Part shown: positions 47,534 to 58,597 of the stretch, piece by piece
Position numbering within the stretch: position 1 is the first letter of the stretch
Layout of the letters: each line of letters starts with the position of its first letter
The notes under the pieces: model-generated
Database searches by the model: none
What the model was told of the DNA's origin: nothing
The model's input: only the letters and a program-made list of their open reading frames with translations
From: Welwitschia mirabilis
Taxonomy: Eukaryota > Gnetophyta > Gnetopsida > Welwitschiales
DNA length: 59,659 bases
Assembly (NCBI GenBank): GCA_051453625.1
Contig: JBOZIK010000001.1
Span: 107,808,252-107,867,910, forward strand
Reading direction: 5' to 3'
Translations under genes and position numbers: made by a program

Positions 47534-49020
47534 GGTTAAGGTAGATGGCCAAATTAACATCAAATTAACATACCTGATATAGCATAATATGTTGTAAACA
47601 TTTTAGGTAAATAAAGTCTTTGTAGGTGAAAACTAATTCAACATTTTTCTCAAGTTCACTTGTCCCATAAAATTAACAATATTAATAAGGGATCAACCAG
47701 AGCCGAAGGGTTCAACCAAACCTAGATCTAAAGTTTTTTTAATGAAGTTCTTGGGTTAACTAGACCTCAAAAGGAATCGATTNNNNNNNNNNNNNNNNNN
47801 NNNNNNNNNNNNNNNNNNNNNNNNNNNNNNNNNNNNNNNNNNNNNNNNNNNNNNNNNNNNNNNNNNNNNNNNNNNNNNNNNNGTCAAAGTGGGAGATTGT
47901 TAAGGTAGATGGCCAAATTAATATCAAATTAACATACTGATATAGCATAATATGTTGCAAATATTTTAGGTAAATAAAGTCTTTGCAGGTGAAAACTAAT
48001 TCAGCATTTTTCTCAAGTTTCACTTGACTTAGAAAATTAACAATATTAATAAGGGGTCAACCAGAGCCTAATGGGTTCAACCAAACCTAGATCTAAAGTT
48101 TTTTTATGAAGTTCTCAAGGGGTTAACTAGACCTCATAAGGGGTTGATTGGACCTAAGCCAAATATTTTCTAACAAAGTTCTCAAGGGGTCGACTAGATC
48201 TCATAAGGAGTTAACTGAACCTAGACCAAATGCAATTGATCAAACTCTGGATGGGATCCACTGGACCCTGTGATGTAACTTAATTAGATTAACCAGAATA
48301 AAGTGGGGTCAATCAACTTCAAGGATGACAATCAATCGGGTCAACTGGATGATTCAAGGGATCAACTAGTGGTAGCGGAAATGAAACTTTTTCTATAATT
48401 CATTTTTAGCCATTAATCCTTCAGTACCTAGCCTTTGAAATGTTAAATTCATTTTTCAATGTACAAAATCTATCTTCTATATAAAATAAATGAAAAAACA
48501 CCTATGAAACGGATTTTTGGTCAAAAATCCAAAGAAAACTATTATACTATTTATACTCATTCTTGATCAAAAAGAAATCCACTGCACTGTATGAGCTTAT
48601 ATTCTTAAACCTCTTTTCAATTAGTGCTTTCCATCCTGCTTATACTTCAGATGTGGTAAAGTTAGCGCATTCAGACATATTCTCCTTATCAAAAGCTTCA
48701 CTCTGTAAAGGTTGATACTGAGCCTTAAAAGTCTGCTTATAAAGATTATAGGTTAACCTAGAAACCTAAAAAAAAAGCAAAAAAAATCCAGATCATCTTA
48801 GGATTGAAGCTAATAGTCAAGAGTGGAGTAGTGGTTTTTCTCGAACCACTAGGAATTGTTTTATTTGATATCCTCTTGGGGTTTTTTCCATTTTAGTTAT
48901 TTACTTGCTCTTTTATTAATCTGATTCATTTTATAATAGTTAGTTTTCATTTCAAATAAATTGATCTTTTTGTGTGATCTTTTTAAGGGTAAATTTTATA
49001 TTGTAAAACCTATTCATCCC
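47534..49020 (+). mobile_element. SIRE-like Copia LTR, copy 1, with motif array
   Basis: It is preceded by the polypurine tract CAAAGTGGGAGA (47,521-47,532) and starts GGTTAAGG, which is TGTTAAGGTAGATGG in the second reading at 47,898 after a 100-N gap (47,519-47,782 duplicated as 47,883-48,140). From 47,690 to 48,375 about a dozen words of the type GGGTCAACYRGACCT occur. The right end is near CCTATTCATCCCCCACC (about 49,007-49,023). The single-copy length is ~1.1 kb. Confidence 0.6.
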
Positions 49021-49105
49021 CCACCCCCTCCACAAACGCCCCTTCCCCTTTCTCCACACACTCTCCCCTTACCCCCATCCACCCCTACCCCCAACCCCAC
49101 ACATG
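49016..49105 (-). promoter_or_regulatory. C-rich tract with G-quadruplex potential on the minus strand
   Basis: The plus strand carries many CCCC/CCCCC runs separated by 1-6 bases. The minus strand reads GGGGTTGGGGGTAGGGG, then GGGGG and GGGG again, fitting the G3+N1-7 rule several times over. The surroundings are ~70% AT. Confidence 0.55.
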
Positions 49106-49755
49106 CCACTCTTTCTCACATGCCTATCTTCTCTAGTTCTAATAAATCCTCTACTTTTCTCCTAAGCAAGNNNNNNNNNNNNNNNNNNNNNNNNNNNNNN
49201 NNNNNNNNNNNNNNNNNNNNNNNNNNNNNNNNNNNNNNNNNNNNNNNNNNNNNNNNNNNNNNNNNNNNNNTCTCCCATGCCTATCTTCTCTAGTTCTAAT
49301 AAATCCTCTACTTTTCTCCTAAGCAAGCCTCTCCTAATCACACTCTTTATTACCTAAAAAGGCTTAATTCTCGTACCTGTCACATGAAAGAGGCTCTGAT
49401 TGTGGTTGGGTATGACATAACAGATACTACCAAGAAGGTTGGTAGTTCTTAGCCCAAGGCAACAGTAGTAGAAGAAGAAAAGGACAACCCTGAATCAGAA
49501 GAAGAATTTGAAAAGGAAGAGGAGTTTAATTAAAGCTTCTTGTTTCTTTGTTTCTCTCCTTTGTCATTANNNNNNNNNNNNNNNNNNNNNNNNNNNNNNN
49601 NNNNNNNNNNNNNNNNNNNNNNNNNNNNNNNNNNNNNNNNNNNNNNNNNNNNNNNNNNNNNNNNNNNNNTCTTAGCCCAAGGCAGCAATAGTAGAAGAAG
49701 AAAAGGACAACCCTGAATCAGAAGATGAATCTGAAGAGGAAGAGGAGTTCAATTA
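49106..49755 (+). pseudogene. 3' fragment of the envelope-position ORF fused to an LTR end
   Basis: HATLSHMPIFSSSNKSS begins right after the C-rich tract and corresponds to STLSHMCIFFGSKKS at about 46,850. It continues through YLKRLNSRTCHMKEALIVVG and ends in the acidic tail EEEKDNPESEEEFEKEEEFN plus stop near 49,532. A second reading of the tail follows the gap at 49,570 and ends near 49,755. All gag and pol sequence expected after an LTR is missing, so this is a deletion derivative. Confidence 0.55.
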
Positions 49756-50574
49756 AAGCTTCTTATTTCTTTGTTTCTCTGCTTTGTCATTAATGTCAAA
49801 AGGGGAAGAAAATAGTCTCATTTCTATTGAAACTATTATTTTTTCTTTTTTTCCTATGGTTATTGTATGTTTGAAAAATTAAAACCTACTTGTAATGCTT
49901 AGTTGTAGTTTCTCTTATGGTCAGTTGTTGTTACTTTTGTAATCATCAATTATAATACCTTTGTTAAAAGTAATGAATATTATATTACCTGCAAAATGCT
50001 CATCTAAATATCTCTTATTTTAATTTTGCAAAATTATAAACGCATTTGAATGAACAACAAATGTTGCATTACTTGGTAATATATAAAGTTTTTTTAGCCA
50101 TATCATTAGGAGGAGTTTTCTATAATCAGATTGATAATTTTTTGGTATAATCAAATANNNNNNNNNNNNNNNNNNNNNNNNNNNNNNNNNNNNNNNNNNN
50201 NNNNNNNNNNNNNNNNNNNNNNNNNNNNNNNNNNNNNNNNNNNNNNNNNNNNNNNNNTTTCTATGGTTATTGTATGTTTGAAAAATTAAAACCTACTTGT
50301 AATGCTTAGTTGTAGTTTCTCTTATGATCAGTTGTTACTTTTGTAATCATCAGATATAATACCTCTCTTAAAAGTAATGAGTATTATATTACCTGCAAAA
50401 TGCTCATCTAAATATCTCTTATTTTAATTTTGCAAAATTATAAATGCATGTTTCATTACTTGGTAATATATAAAGTTTTTTTAGCTGTATCATCAGGAGG
50501 AGTTTTCGATAATTAGATTGATAATTTTTGGGTATAATCAAATATAGTTTGCCATCAATGTCAAAGTGGGAGAT
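49756..50574 (+). other. 3' non-coding region of the Copia derivative
   Basis: A purine-rich TCAAAAGGGGAAGAAAATAG follows the ORF (about 49,796). The region is in two near-copies around the gap 50,158-50,257 (49,851-50,157 with 50,258-50,546) and ends with the polypurine tract CAAAGTGGGAGA at 50,562-50,573. Its equivalent is 47,145-47,532. Confidence 0.6.
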
Positions 50575-51828
50575 TGTTAAGGTATATTGCCAAATTGATC
50601 TCAAATTAATGTACCTAGTATAGCATAATATGTTGCAAATATTTTAGGTAAATAAAGTCTTTGCAGGTGAGAAGTAATTCAACCTTTTTCTCAAGTTTTA
50701 CTTGACCCAGAAAATTAAGAATATTAACAGGGAGTCGACTAGATCCTAATGGGATCGACCAAACTAGATCTAAAGTTTTTTTAATGATGTTCTCAAGGGA
50801 TCAACTAGACCTCAGAAGGGATTCATTAGACCTAAGTCAAATGTTTTCTGACAAAGTTCTCAAGGGGTTGACTAGATCTCATAAGGAGCTCACCAAACCT
50901 AGACCGAATGTGATTGACCAAACTCTAGATGGGATCGATTAAACCCTGTGATGTAAGGTAATTAGGTCAACCAGAATAAAGTGGGATCAACCAACTTCAA
51001 TGATGACAATCAATCGAGTCAACCGATGATTTGAGGGGTCAACTAGTGGCAGCGAAAATGAAACTTTTTCTGTAATTCATTTCTAGCCATTAATCATTCA
51101 GTACCTAGCCTTTGAAATGTTAAATTCATTTTTCAATGTATAAAATCTGTCTCCTATATAAACCAAATGAATAAACACCTATGACATGGATTTTTGATTA
51201 AAAAGAAAAAGAAAACTCTTATACTATTGATACTCATTCTTGATCAAAAAGAAATCCACTGCATTGTATGATCCTGTACTCTTAAACCTCTTTTCAAGTA
51301 GTGCTTTCCATCCCNNNNNNNNNNNNNNNNNNNNNNNNNNNNNNNNNNNNNNNNNNNNNNNNNNNNNNNNNNNNNNNNNNNNNNNNNNNNNNNNNNNNNN
51401 NNNNNNNNNNNNNNCCTCTTTTCAAGTAGTTCTTTCCATCCCGCTTATACTTCAGATGTGGTAAAGCTAGTGCATTCAGGCATATTCTCCTCACCAAAAT
51501 CTTTACTCTGTAAAGGTTGATACTGAGCTTTAAAAGTCTTCTTGTAAAGATTATAGGTTGACTTCGAAATCTAGAAAGAAAGCAAAAAGGATCCAAAGTA
51601 GCTTAGGGTTGAAGCTGATAGTCAAGAGTGAAGTAGTGGTTTTTCCCGAACCACTATGAATAGTTTTGGTTGGTGTCCTCTTGTGTATTTTTCATTTTAG
51701 TTGTTTGCTTGCTCTTTTATTCATCTGATTTCATTTTATAGTAGTTAGTTTTCATTTCAAATAAATTGATATTTTTGTGTGATCTTTTTAAGGGTAAATT
51801 TTATTTTGTAAAACCTATTCATCCCCCA
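50575..51828 (+). mobile_element. SIRE-like Copia LTR, copy 2, with better-preserved motif array
   Basis: It starts TGTTAAGGTATATTGCC directly after the polypurine tract and ends near CCTATTCATCCCCCACC. The motif array (50,730-51,050) retains GTCGACTAGATCC and GGATCGACCAAAC where copy 1 has more T-for-C changes. A 25-bp gap-bounded duplicate flanks 51,315-51,414. After the end, 51,838-51,880 again resembles the envelope-position ORF (CGCATGCCACTCTTTCTCAC), repeating the junction seen at 49,106. Confidence 0.6.
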
Positions 51829-51889
51829 CCATGCCCACCCCACGCATGCCACTCTTTCTCACATGCATATCTTCTGTTGTACTAAGAAT

Positions 51890-52640
51890 TTCGAGAAATT
51901 TGAAACCTAAAGGTCTACAACTAAAAACATCAAAATTTTTAAAGAGATCAATGTTATTCAAAACAATTACTTTGTTATACCACCATTAAGGTTCAAAAAG
52001 CCATAGCATAGAACTTTTCTACCTTTTCTAAGCTATCTCTATCACTTCAACATAGTTTGGATTTAAATAGGCCACTTTCCCTTCTACTTTTCACTTAGAT
52101 TACTGTGATTTTACTTTGTCCCTAGATTTTAAATATTAAAATTTCTTTATAATATCCCATAGTTGTTCACCTTTTTATTTAATTTGAAATACATCCAAAA
52201 TTAGATGTTGTAAAATATGCATCTTTTGTCAAAGAATTTTGAAACACTTTATTAAATAAACTGTCATTTTCATTTTCGAATAGACCGACAAATGGAATAT
52301 TTAGGGTTTGCTATCTTTTTTCTTTCTTTTCTTGCTTAACATTTCTAAGATTACTATTTATATCCTTTGATTCTATGCTATGTTCCATTGTTATTTGATG
52401 ATGCCCTACTTTCTTTGATCTTATCTTTAAAAGCAACCAGTTTTTACAATGTTCCTTGGTGTAGGCTTCCATTTGCTTCGGAAATTCTTTTGTTTGTGAC
52501 ATAAGCCCTTGCATTAGTTTTGCCTTTGCCACCATTAAATCCCATTGGGATTTTGGTATGGTAATCACTTAACCCAACTACTCACAAATTTACTTTATTG
52601 TTGTTTGAGTGCTTTCCTTAGAGAGTTGAGTACATGTTAA
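51890..52640. other. Anonymous sequence with one 85-codon frame
   Basis: A minus-strand frame at 52,568-52,311 starts MITIPKSQWDLMVAKAKLMQ and is Lys/Gln-rich and probably helical. It lies just downstream (in minus sense) of the Copia RNase H remnant. No family recognised. No other feature was seen here. Confidence 0.3.
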
Positions 52641-54080
52641 CAGAGATCTTCAAAATATCTGATGTGATATTCCTTTAATAAGATGCAAAGTTGCATTTTT
52701 GGCCAAGCATATGGAACTATGATTGTCACATAACACTTTCCACCAACTCTACTTCAAACCAAGCAATTCAAGCATAAATTTTAACCAAATTATTTCCTTT
52801 GTTGCAGCCATTGTAGTGTACAACATCTTGTTAGAGACATGATAAATAACTCAATGCATCACCACTAAGGATAAAGACATAAAACTAGTTACAGATACCC
52901 AAGTATATTTATTGCTTGCAAAGTTTGCATCTATAAAAATAGCAACATGAATTTTGCACCTCCAAAACATAAAGCATCATGTTGTATTCAATTTAAGTAA
53001 CAACTATCCATTTCACTGCTTCATGATGCTTAAGGTAAAGATTGCTCATATATTACGAGATAACTTCCATGACACACGTAATGTTTGGACATGTACATGC
53101 CATAGCATACACGATGCTACCAACAGTAGATGTACAAGAAGTGAAAGCCATTTTCTTTCTATAACTTCAGACCTAGGCAATCCTTCTTAGATAGCTGGAA
53201 GTGCAATGCTAAAGAGTACTAACAAGATGCAATTTTTCATATGAAAATAGTTCCAACACTTTACCAATATAGACTCAACCACATCTCACCATTGCTCTTG
53301 TTTCTCTAGATCCTCATTTCAAGAATTTTGTAGGAAGAATGTAGATCTTTAGTTGCATAATGCCTTGCCATCTCAATTTCAACCTCCTAATTTCATCAAC
53401 ATCACTCCTTGCTATAATCATATCATCAACATAGAATAACAACATGACAATTTTACTTATCATTAAGCTATGTTAGTACACATAGTGGTTAGCTTTACAT
53501 CTAGAGCATTGTTGGTCCTATATAAAAGAATCAAATTCCTCATACCACTATCTGGGAATTTATTTCAAGCCATACAAGGTCCTTCTCAATCGACACACAA
53601 CGGTAAAATTAGAATCCACAAAACCAATGGATTGTTCAATGTAGATTTCCCCCATTAGATTGTCATGCATAAAAGTAGTTTGGATGTCCAATACTCCAAT
53701 TCAGAATGAAAACATATAACTAAAGACAAAATGATATAAATGGAAGTATGTTTACTATAGGTAAGAAAATTTCAATAAAGTCACTATAGGCTTCTACTTA
53801 AAAACCTTAGCTATCAATCTGGTCATGTATATCTTCTTACCACTAGTTTCTTCTTTAATCCTACACAGCCATCAATTAAGCAGAGCACATTTACTGTTAG
53901 GAAGAGGCACAATGTTCTATCCTTTATTCTAAAACAAAGTGTTCATCTCCTCTTGCATGGCCTGAAACTCTTTTTCCTGAAAGCATTTTTGACAATCTTG
54001 GCTACTAATCACTTCTTCATAAGTTTTAAGTTCTTTATTTTTAATATAAAAGATATGATTCGAACAAGGAGAATACCTAA
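52640..54080 (-). pseudogene. Copia pol remnant (RT and RNase H), minus strand
   Basis: Reading leftward: ELKTYEEVISSQDCQK and QAMQEEMNTLFW near 54,030-53,940 (start of RT), KKIYMTRLIAKVFK near 53,845-53,805, EIFLPIVN near 53,780, then the RT catalytic box FYVDDMIIARSDVDEI at about 53,440-53,390. RNase H follows with STVGSIVYAMACTCPNIT near 53,125-53,070, FIDANFASN near 52,940-52,915 and ATKEIIWLKFMLELLGLK near 52,810-52,755. The order and wording are those of Copia pol. Many stops and shifts. It is in opposite orientation to the larger Copia element to its right and is a separate insertion. Confidence 0.8.
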
Positions 54081-54406
54081 TGGAAGGTGTAAATGTAATA
54101 CCCTACTTCATTGGAGCTTATGCCATGGAAAGTACGGGAACAACAACATTGGAAAATGATCTTGATTTGCCAGAATTGCAGAAACAATCTACAGCACCCA
54201 CAGAAATGCAATCCTTATAATTATGTCAATGTACAAGGAAGAGCATGAACCAAAATCTTACTGCCAATTGCTTCTTTCTCAATACGATAAAAATGTCAAA
54301 CTCGTCGTTTTTAGATAGGTTGCATGAACCAAAATCTTCTCATAGAGAAATGTCCATCTCAAATTGACTCTCAGAATGCTAAAGAAGAGCATCAGAGAGA
54401 CAAAGG

Positions 54407-54643
54407 ATGCAATGCTATCGTGTAGAACTTGTTCCAATTATTGCACAAAAGAACGAGGTGCATCTTCATCTGAAATCGCCAATTCGGAAGGTAAGGCATT
54501 ACGTAGTGACACTGTTATGTTTGAATTTTGACAAGGACCAAGGAAACGAGGAATGCGTTGTGCATCTTGTGCTGAAGCAAGGCACAGGCGGCCTCAAAGA
54601 GGTCTTCAATGCTGATCACAGCACTCCTTCTATGCTCGGATAA
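54407..54643 (+). CDS. Short hypothetical frame, higher GC
   Basis: An open 78-codon frame starts MQCYRVELVPIIAQKNEVHL and sits just before the Copia 5' LTR. GC is above the surrounding average, as it is in the captured U-box pseudogene. No domain recognised. It may be a fragment of a host gene. Confidence 0.2.
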   Translation: MQCYRVELVPIIAQKNEVHLHLKSPIRKVRHYVVTLLCLNFDKDQGNEECVVHLVLKQGTGGLKEVFNADHSTPSMLG

Positions 54644-54773
54644 TCAACGAGAGCAAAATTAGTTCTGCCGATCGGTGCTTTATGTATGCTAGTCTTGATC
54701 CACTGTGTCATTCCAATGTAAGCGAATGATGATTCTGATCCATTTGGTACCACTTTTCACTTGGCTTTGTTTG

Positions 54774-54960
54774 TGTTAACGTAAATAGCAGGAATTACTT
54801 TAGGTAGAGAATAACTTAGATTAGCATGATTCTAAGATCAATCAACTTGATTTTCGGATCTAGAATATATTGTTTCCCTTTTATGTAAACTTCACAAATC
54901 TATAAAAGGGGCTCTTGTAATTGTTATCAGATCAAGAAAATACAAAAATTTCTTCAGAAA
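54774..54960 (+). repeat. Copia 5' LTR
   Basis: It starts TGTTAACGTAAATAGCAG. The TATA box CTATAAAAGGGG is at about 54,899-54,910. The PBS begins at 54,967. The terminal CA may be at 54,955-54,956; the exact end is uncertain because the spacer to the PBS would then be 10 bases. Confidence 0.6.
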
Positions 54961-54966
54961 ATAATA

Positions 54967-54978
54967 TGGTATCAGAGC
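54967..54978 (+). promoter_or_regulatory. PBS TGGTATCAGAGC (initiator tRNA-Met)
   Basis: It perfectly matches the first 12 bases of the standard plant Copia PBS, 3' of the LTR. Confidence 0.85.
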
Positions 54979-56159
54979 TAGTTTCAGAAGGTTTAGGCGA
55001 TCAGTGGACCCCTTCTTGAAACTCACCTCTGATTCCTCATCTTGCCTTTCCCACAACGAATCTGGTGATCCTTCTCTGTTTCCCTTTCACGATCCCTCTT
55101 CCATGTTCAGAATAATCTGTCTGTCTATCTCGTTCTGAAGCCCTTTTCGAGCCCTGCTTTTCTTCATAGCTGTGTGGCTCCATGATACGGATGGAAATGC
55201 GAAGTGCCTATTGATTCTTCTTCGCCCAGTCTCCATCGAGTCTGACCCTCTAGGTGGACTGCCTTCCGCACCCACAAATACGCTTGCCTCTTGTTCGTAT
55301 ATAACCCCTTCCCCTCTGAGTCTACGCTCCTGGCTTCTTTTGTACCGATATCTTAAATATCATGTTATAAAATGCCTTGATGAATGCCATTCTCCCATTT
55401 TCCACTAGAATATCACCTTGGTTTATTGATCTATTGGCATATTGAGTGCTAATGGTGCATGTTATCTTGAAGAAGTCACGACCTCTACAGTCCTAAGAGT
55501 CCCTAGACTTTACAACAGTCTATTAGTAGAGTGTCTTAATGTAGGAATTTTACCTGATAGCGCTTGTAATGCACCGCTAGTCCTTACTTGTTTAGAGGCC
55601 TCTCTCACTAAGGTGTTGGTGTTCAGCTAGTGGGCATGTATTCCATGAGTCACACTACCGTTTTGCTGCACTGCCATGAGTTCCCACCGAGCTGCACTAC
55701 TGTTTACTGTCCCTCGAGCACCGCTCTACAATCTGCGCTGCCCTCACTTCCTTCGTGTCTATTTTTGCCCAAAATCCTCTCGATCTTTGTCGAAGAAAAC
55801 ATCCGTTTACTGTGACACCTATGATTTCCATCTCCAGGAAATCAAGGAATCCTCAAGATAGTGCGGCCACATTTGCAGAAAGACCTACTCTGCATTTATT
55901 GCCCATTAAAACTTTACCCTTATCGGAGAACCAGTCGACCACTGACATCCCTTGTCGCAGCTGGTTATTGCGGTCTTATCTTATTAGAAACTTGGCTTTG
56001 GCAGATATGCTCTCCTTGATGAAACTACTATGTAATTATCAGACCCATGATGGTACACTGCCCAAACTATTATTTTCAACCCTTTCTTGAGTCACGATAA
56101 ATTACTCTTCTAGGAATTTGAATTTATTTTGGCTATTTCTTTATTATATGTTTTAGAAA
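54979..56159 (+). other. Unusually long Copia leader
   Basis: Nearly 1.2 kb separates PBS and gag start. It is richer in GC and CT than the rest of the window. Several short frames overlap but none resembles gag. The middle (about 55,340-55,670) differs in composition and may be an inserted or captured fragment. No domain recognised. Confidence 0.5.
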
Positions 56160-57000
56160 ATGGATAGATTAGAAATTCCCAAGCCCATTACCACTGTTTT
56201 GACCAGTTTAAATTATAATATTTGGGCATAAGAAATGAAAAGCTTTTTAATTATGTGTCGACTTTGGCATATCATCAAGGGTGAAATTGTTAAACCTGTC
56301 CAAGATAAAACTAAATCTACTGAAAATTTTGTTAAAAAGTTGATGATTGGGATAGCAAGAATTATCAAATTATTACTTGATTTCAAAATACTTCTGTTTC
56401 ATCTATCCATATTCAGTTTTCTTCTTATGACACTGCAAAAGAGATTTGAATTTTTTTAGAAACTAGGTATCAATGTACTGGACTTGCTCATCATTTTCAA
56501 TTATGGTCAGTACTTCATGGCCTTAAGCAAGAACCTGGCCAATCTGTTAATGATTTTTTAGCCTAATTCCAACCCATTTGGAATTAACTTGCTCAATCTA
56601 AAATTAGTGAGGATCAAATTCACCTTATTCAAGTTCTTATGACCCTCTAACTAGAATATGACACTGTCAGAGCATTGTTATTGCATCATCATCCCTTGTC
56701 ATAACTTGATACTGCCATCCAAGAAATATTGTTTGAGGAAACACGTCTTGGTTTGGATAAAACTCCTCAATCTGAAGTGGCACTTGTGGTCTCCCATTCT
56801 CGGACCTCTTACCACAAATCAAGGATAAAGTTTTGTAAAAATTGTGGTAAGACTAATCATTCTTTTTCAGAATGTCCTACTGTTGAATGCAGATACTGCC
56901 ATAAATAAGGTCACATCATAATGAATTACCCTATTTGTCTGCCAAAGGGAGAAATAAAAACCAAGCCCTCTTCTAAACCTGGTTCTTTATTCGCTACTAC
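56160..57000 (+). pseudogene. Copia gag (degenerate)
   Basis: Gag forms the virus-like particle and binds the element RNA. The start MDRLEIPKPITTVLTSLNYN fits the Copia gag N-terminus that precedes the YxxW motif (here NYNIW). After a stop at 56,229 and a one-base shift near 56,340, the frame continues with LETRYQCTGLAHHFQLWS and LKQEPGQSVNDFL. The first zinc knuckle CKNCGKTNHSFSEC (56,834-56,875) is an intact CX2CX4HX4C. The second, from 56,888, has lost its final Cys (Tyr) and has a stop. At least five stops occur where a Gln (CAA) would be expected and two where a Trp would be. Confidence 0.8.
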
Positions 57001-57118
57001 TGCTACCATTGAGGGATCTATAACTATAACGATGAGTGATTTTGAAACTCTTCTCAAGCAGGTTATCTCTTCTAGTACTCCTTCTCCCACTGCACTATCT
57101 ATCACCCCTAGTAAGTCT

Positions 57119-57813
57119 TTTTGACTTTTTAATTCAGCCTGTTGTAATCATATGACTTTAGAATTATCTATTTTATCTAATAAGTAATCTGTTTTTAACC
57201 TTCCCATATCCATACTGCAAATGGCACCACAATGCCTATCACCCATGTTGGTCAAGCTACTACCATCTCACTTAGTCTTCCTCACACTTACTTTGTTTCT
57301 AAATTGGCATTTAATCTCATATCCATTGGACAATTGTGTGAGCGTGGTCTAACCATTATTTTCTCTTCTTCTGGTTGTCAGGTTCAGGATCTACAGATGG
57401 GACATACTCTTGGAATGGATCACATGGTTGGTCGATTATTTGAGCTTATCTTTCTTAACCTATCTCAAAAATTTACTACTGCTACAATAACTATTTTACC
57501 ATTGTATCGATGACGTCTTCGTTTAGGTAATGCGTCTGAAAGCAAACTCCATTCATCATTTTCTTGTGATTTATTAGGATCAATAAAATTTAAGTCTTTT
57601 GATTGTTTGAATTGTCAACTTGCAAAATAACTTGCATTGTTCTTTCATAATAGTAAATCTATTTCTGACACCCCTTTTGGTCTTATTTATTCTAATATAT
57701 GGGGACCTTTACCTATTTGTTCTGTTAATGGTTATTGATATTTTGTTATATTTATTGATGACTATTCATGGTTTACTTGGATATATTTTCTGAAACAAAG
57801 ATCTAAACTTTCC
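57119..57813 (+). pseudogene. Copia protease and integrase N-part (degenerate)
   Basis: The protease site reads NSACCNHMT at 57,131-57,157 where D-S-[AG] is expected, so the catalytic Asp codon is now AAT. After a shift an open piece at 57,232-57,513 holds the end of protease and the pre-integrase link (LAFNLISIGQLCERG). Then LRLGNASESKLHSSF and DCLNCQLAK mark the zinc-binding region, with the second His of HHCC replaced by Asn. The integrase core begins YSNIWGPLPICSVNGY at about 57,688, where the first catalytic Asp (D-[IV]-WGP) is Asn, followed by FIDDYSWFTWIYFLK. The gap hides the rest of the DDE core. Confidence 0.8.
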
Positions 57814-58597
57814 NNNNNNNNNNNNNNNNNNNNNNNNNNNNNNNNNNNNNNNNNNNNNNNNNNNNNNNNNNNNNNNNNNNNNNNNNNNNNNNNNNNNNNN
57901 NNNNNNNNNNNNNNNNNNNNNNNNNNNNNNNNNNNNNNNNNNNNNNNNNNNNNNNNNNNNNNNNNNNNNNNNNNNNNNNNNNNNNNNNNNNNNNNNNNNN
58001 NNNNNNNNNNNNNNNNNNNNNNNNNNNNNNNNNNNNNNNNNNNNNNNNNNNNNNNNNNNNNNNNNNNNNNNNNNNNNNNNNNNNNNNNNNNNNNNNNNNN
58101 NNNNNNNNNNNNNNNNNNNNNNNNNNNNNNNNNNNNNNNNNNNNNNNNNNNNNNNNNNNNNNNNNNNNNNNNNNNNNNNNNNNNNNNNNNNNNNNNNNNN
58201 NNNNNNNNNNNNNNNNNNNNNNNNNNNNNNNNNNNNNNNNNNNNNNNNNNNNNNNNNNNNNNNNNNNNNNNNNNNNNNNNNNNNNNNNNNNNNNNNNNNN
58301 NNNNNNNNNNNNNNNNNNNNNNNNNNNNNNNNNNNNNNNNNNNNNNNNNNNNNNNNNNNNNNNNNNNNNNNNNNNNNNNNNNNNNNNNNNNNNNNNNNNN
58401 NNNNNNNNNNNNNNNNNNNNNNNNNNNNNNNNNNNNNNNNNNNNNNNNNNNNNNNNNNNNNNNNNNNNNNNNNNNNNNNNNNNNNNNNNNNNNNNNNNNN
58501 NNNNNNNNNNNNNNNNNNNNNNNNNNNNNNNNNNNNNNNNNNNNNNNNNNNNNNNNNNNNNNNNNNNNNNNNNNNNNNNNNNNNNNNNNNNNNNNNN

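Noticed and set aside
48961-49293. Proline-rich protein gene
   Set aside because: The Pro run is a translation of the C-rich tract at an LTR/ORF junction, without start context or conservation.
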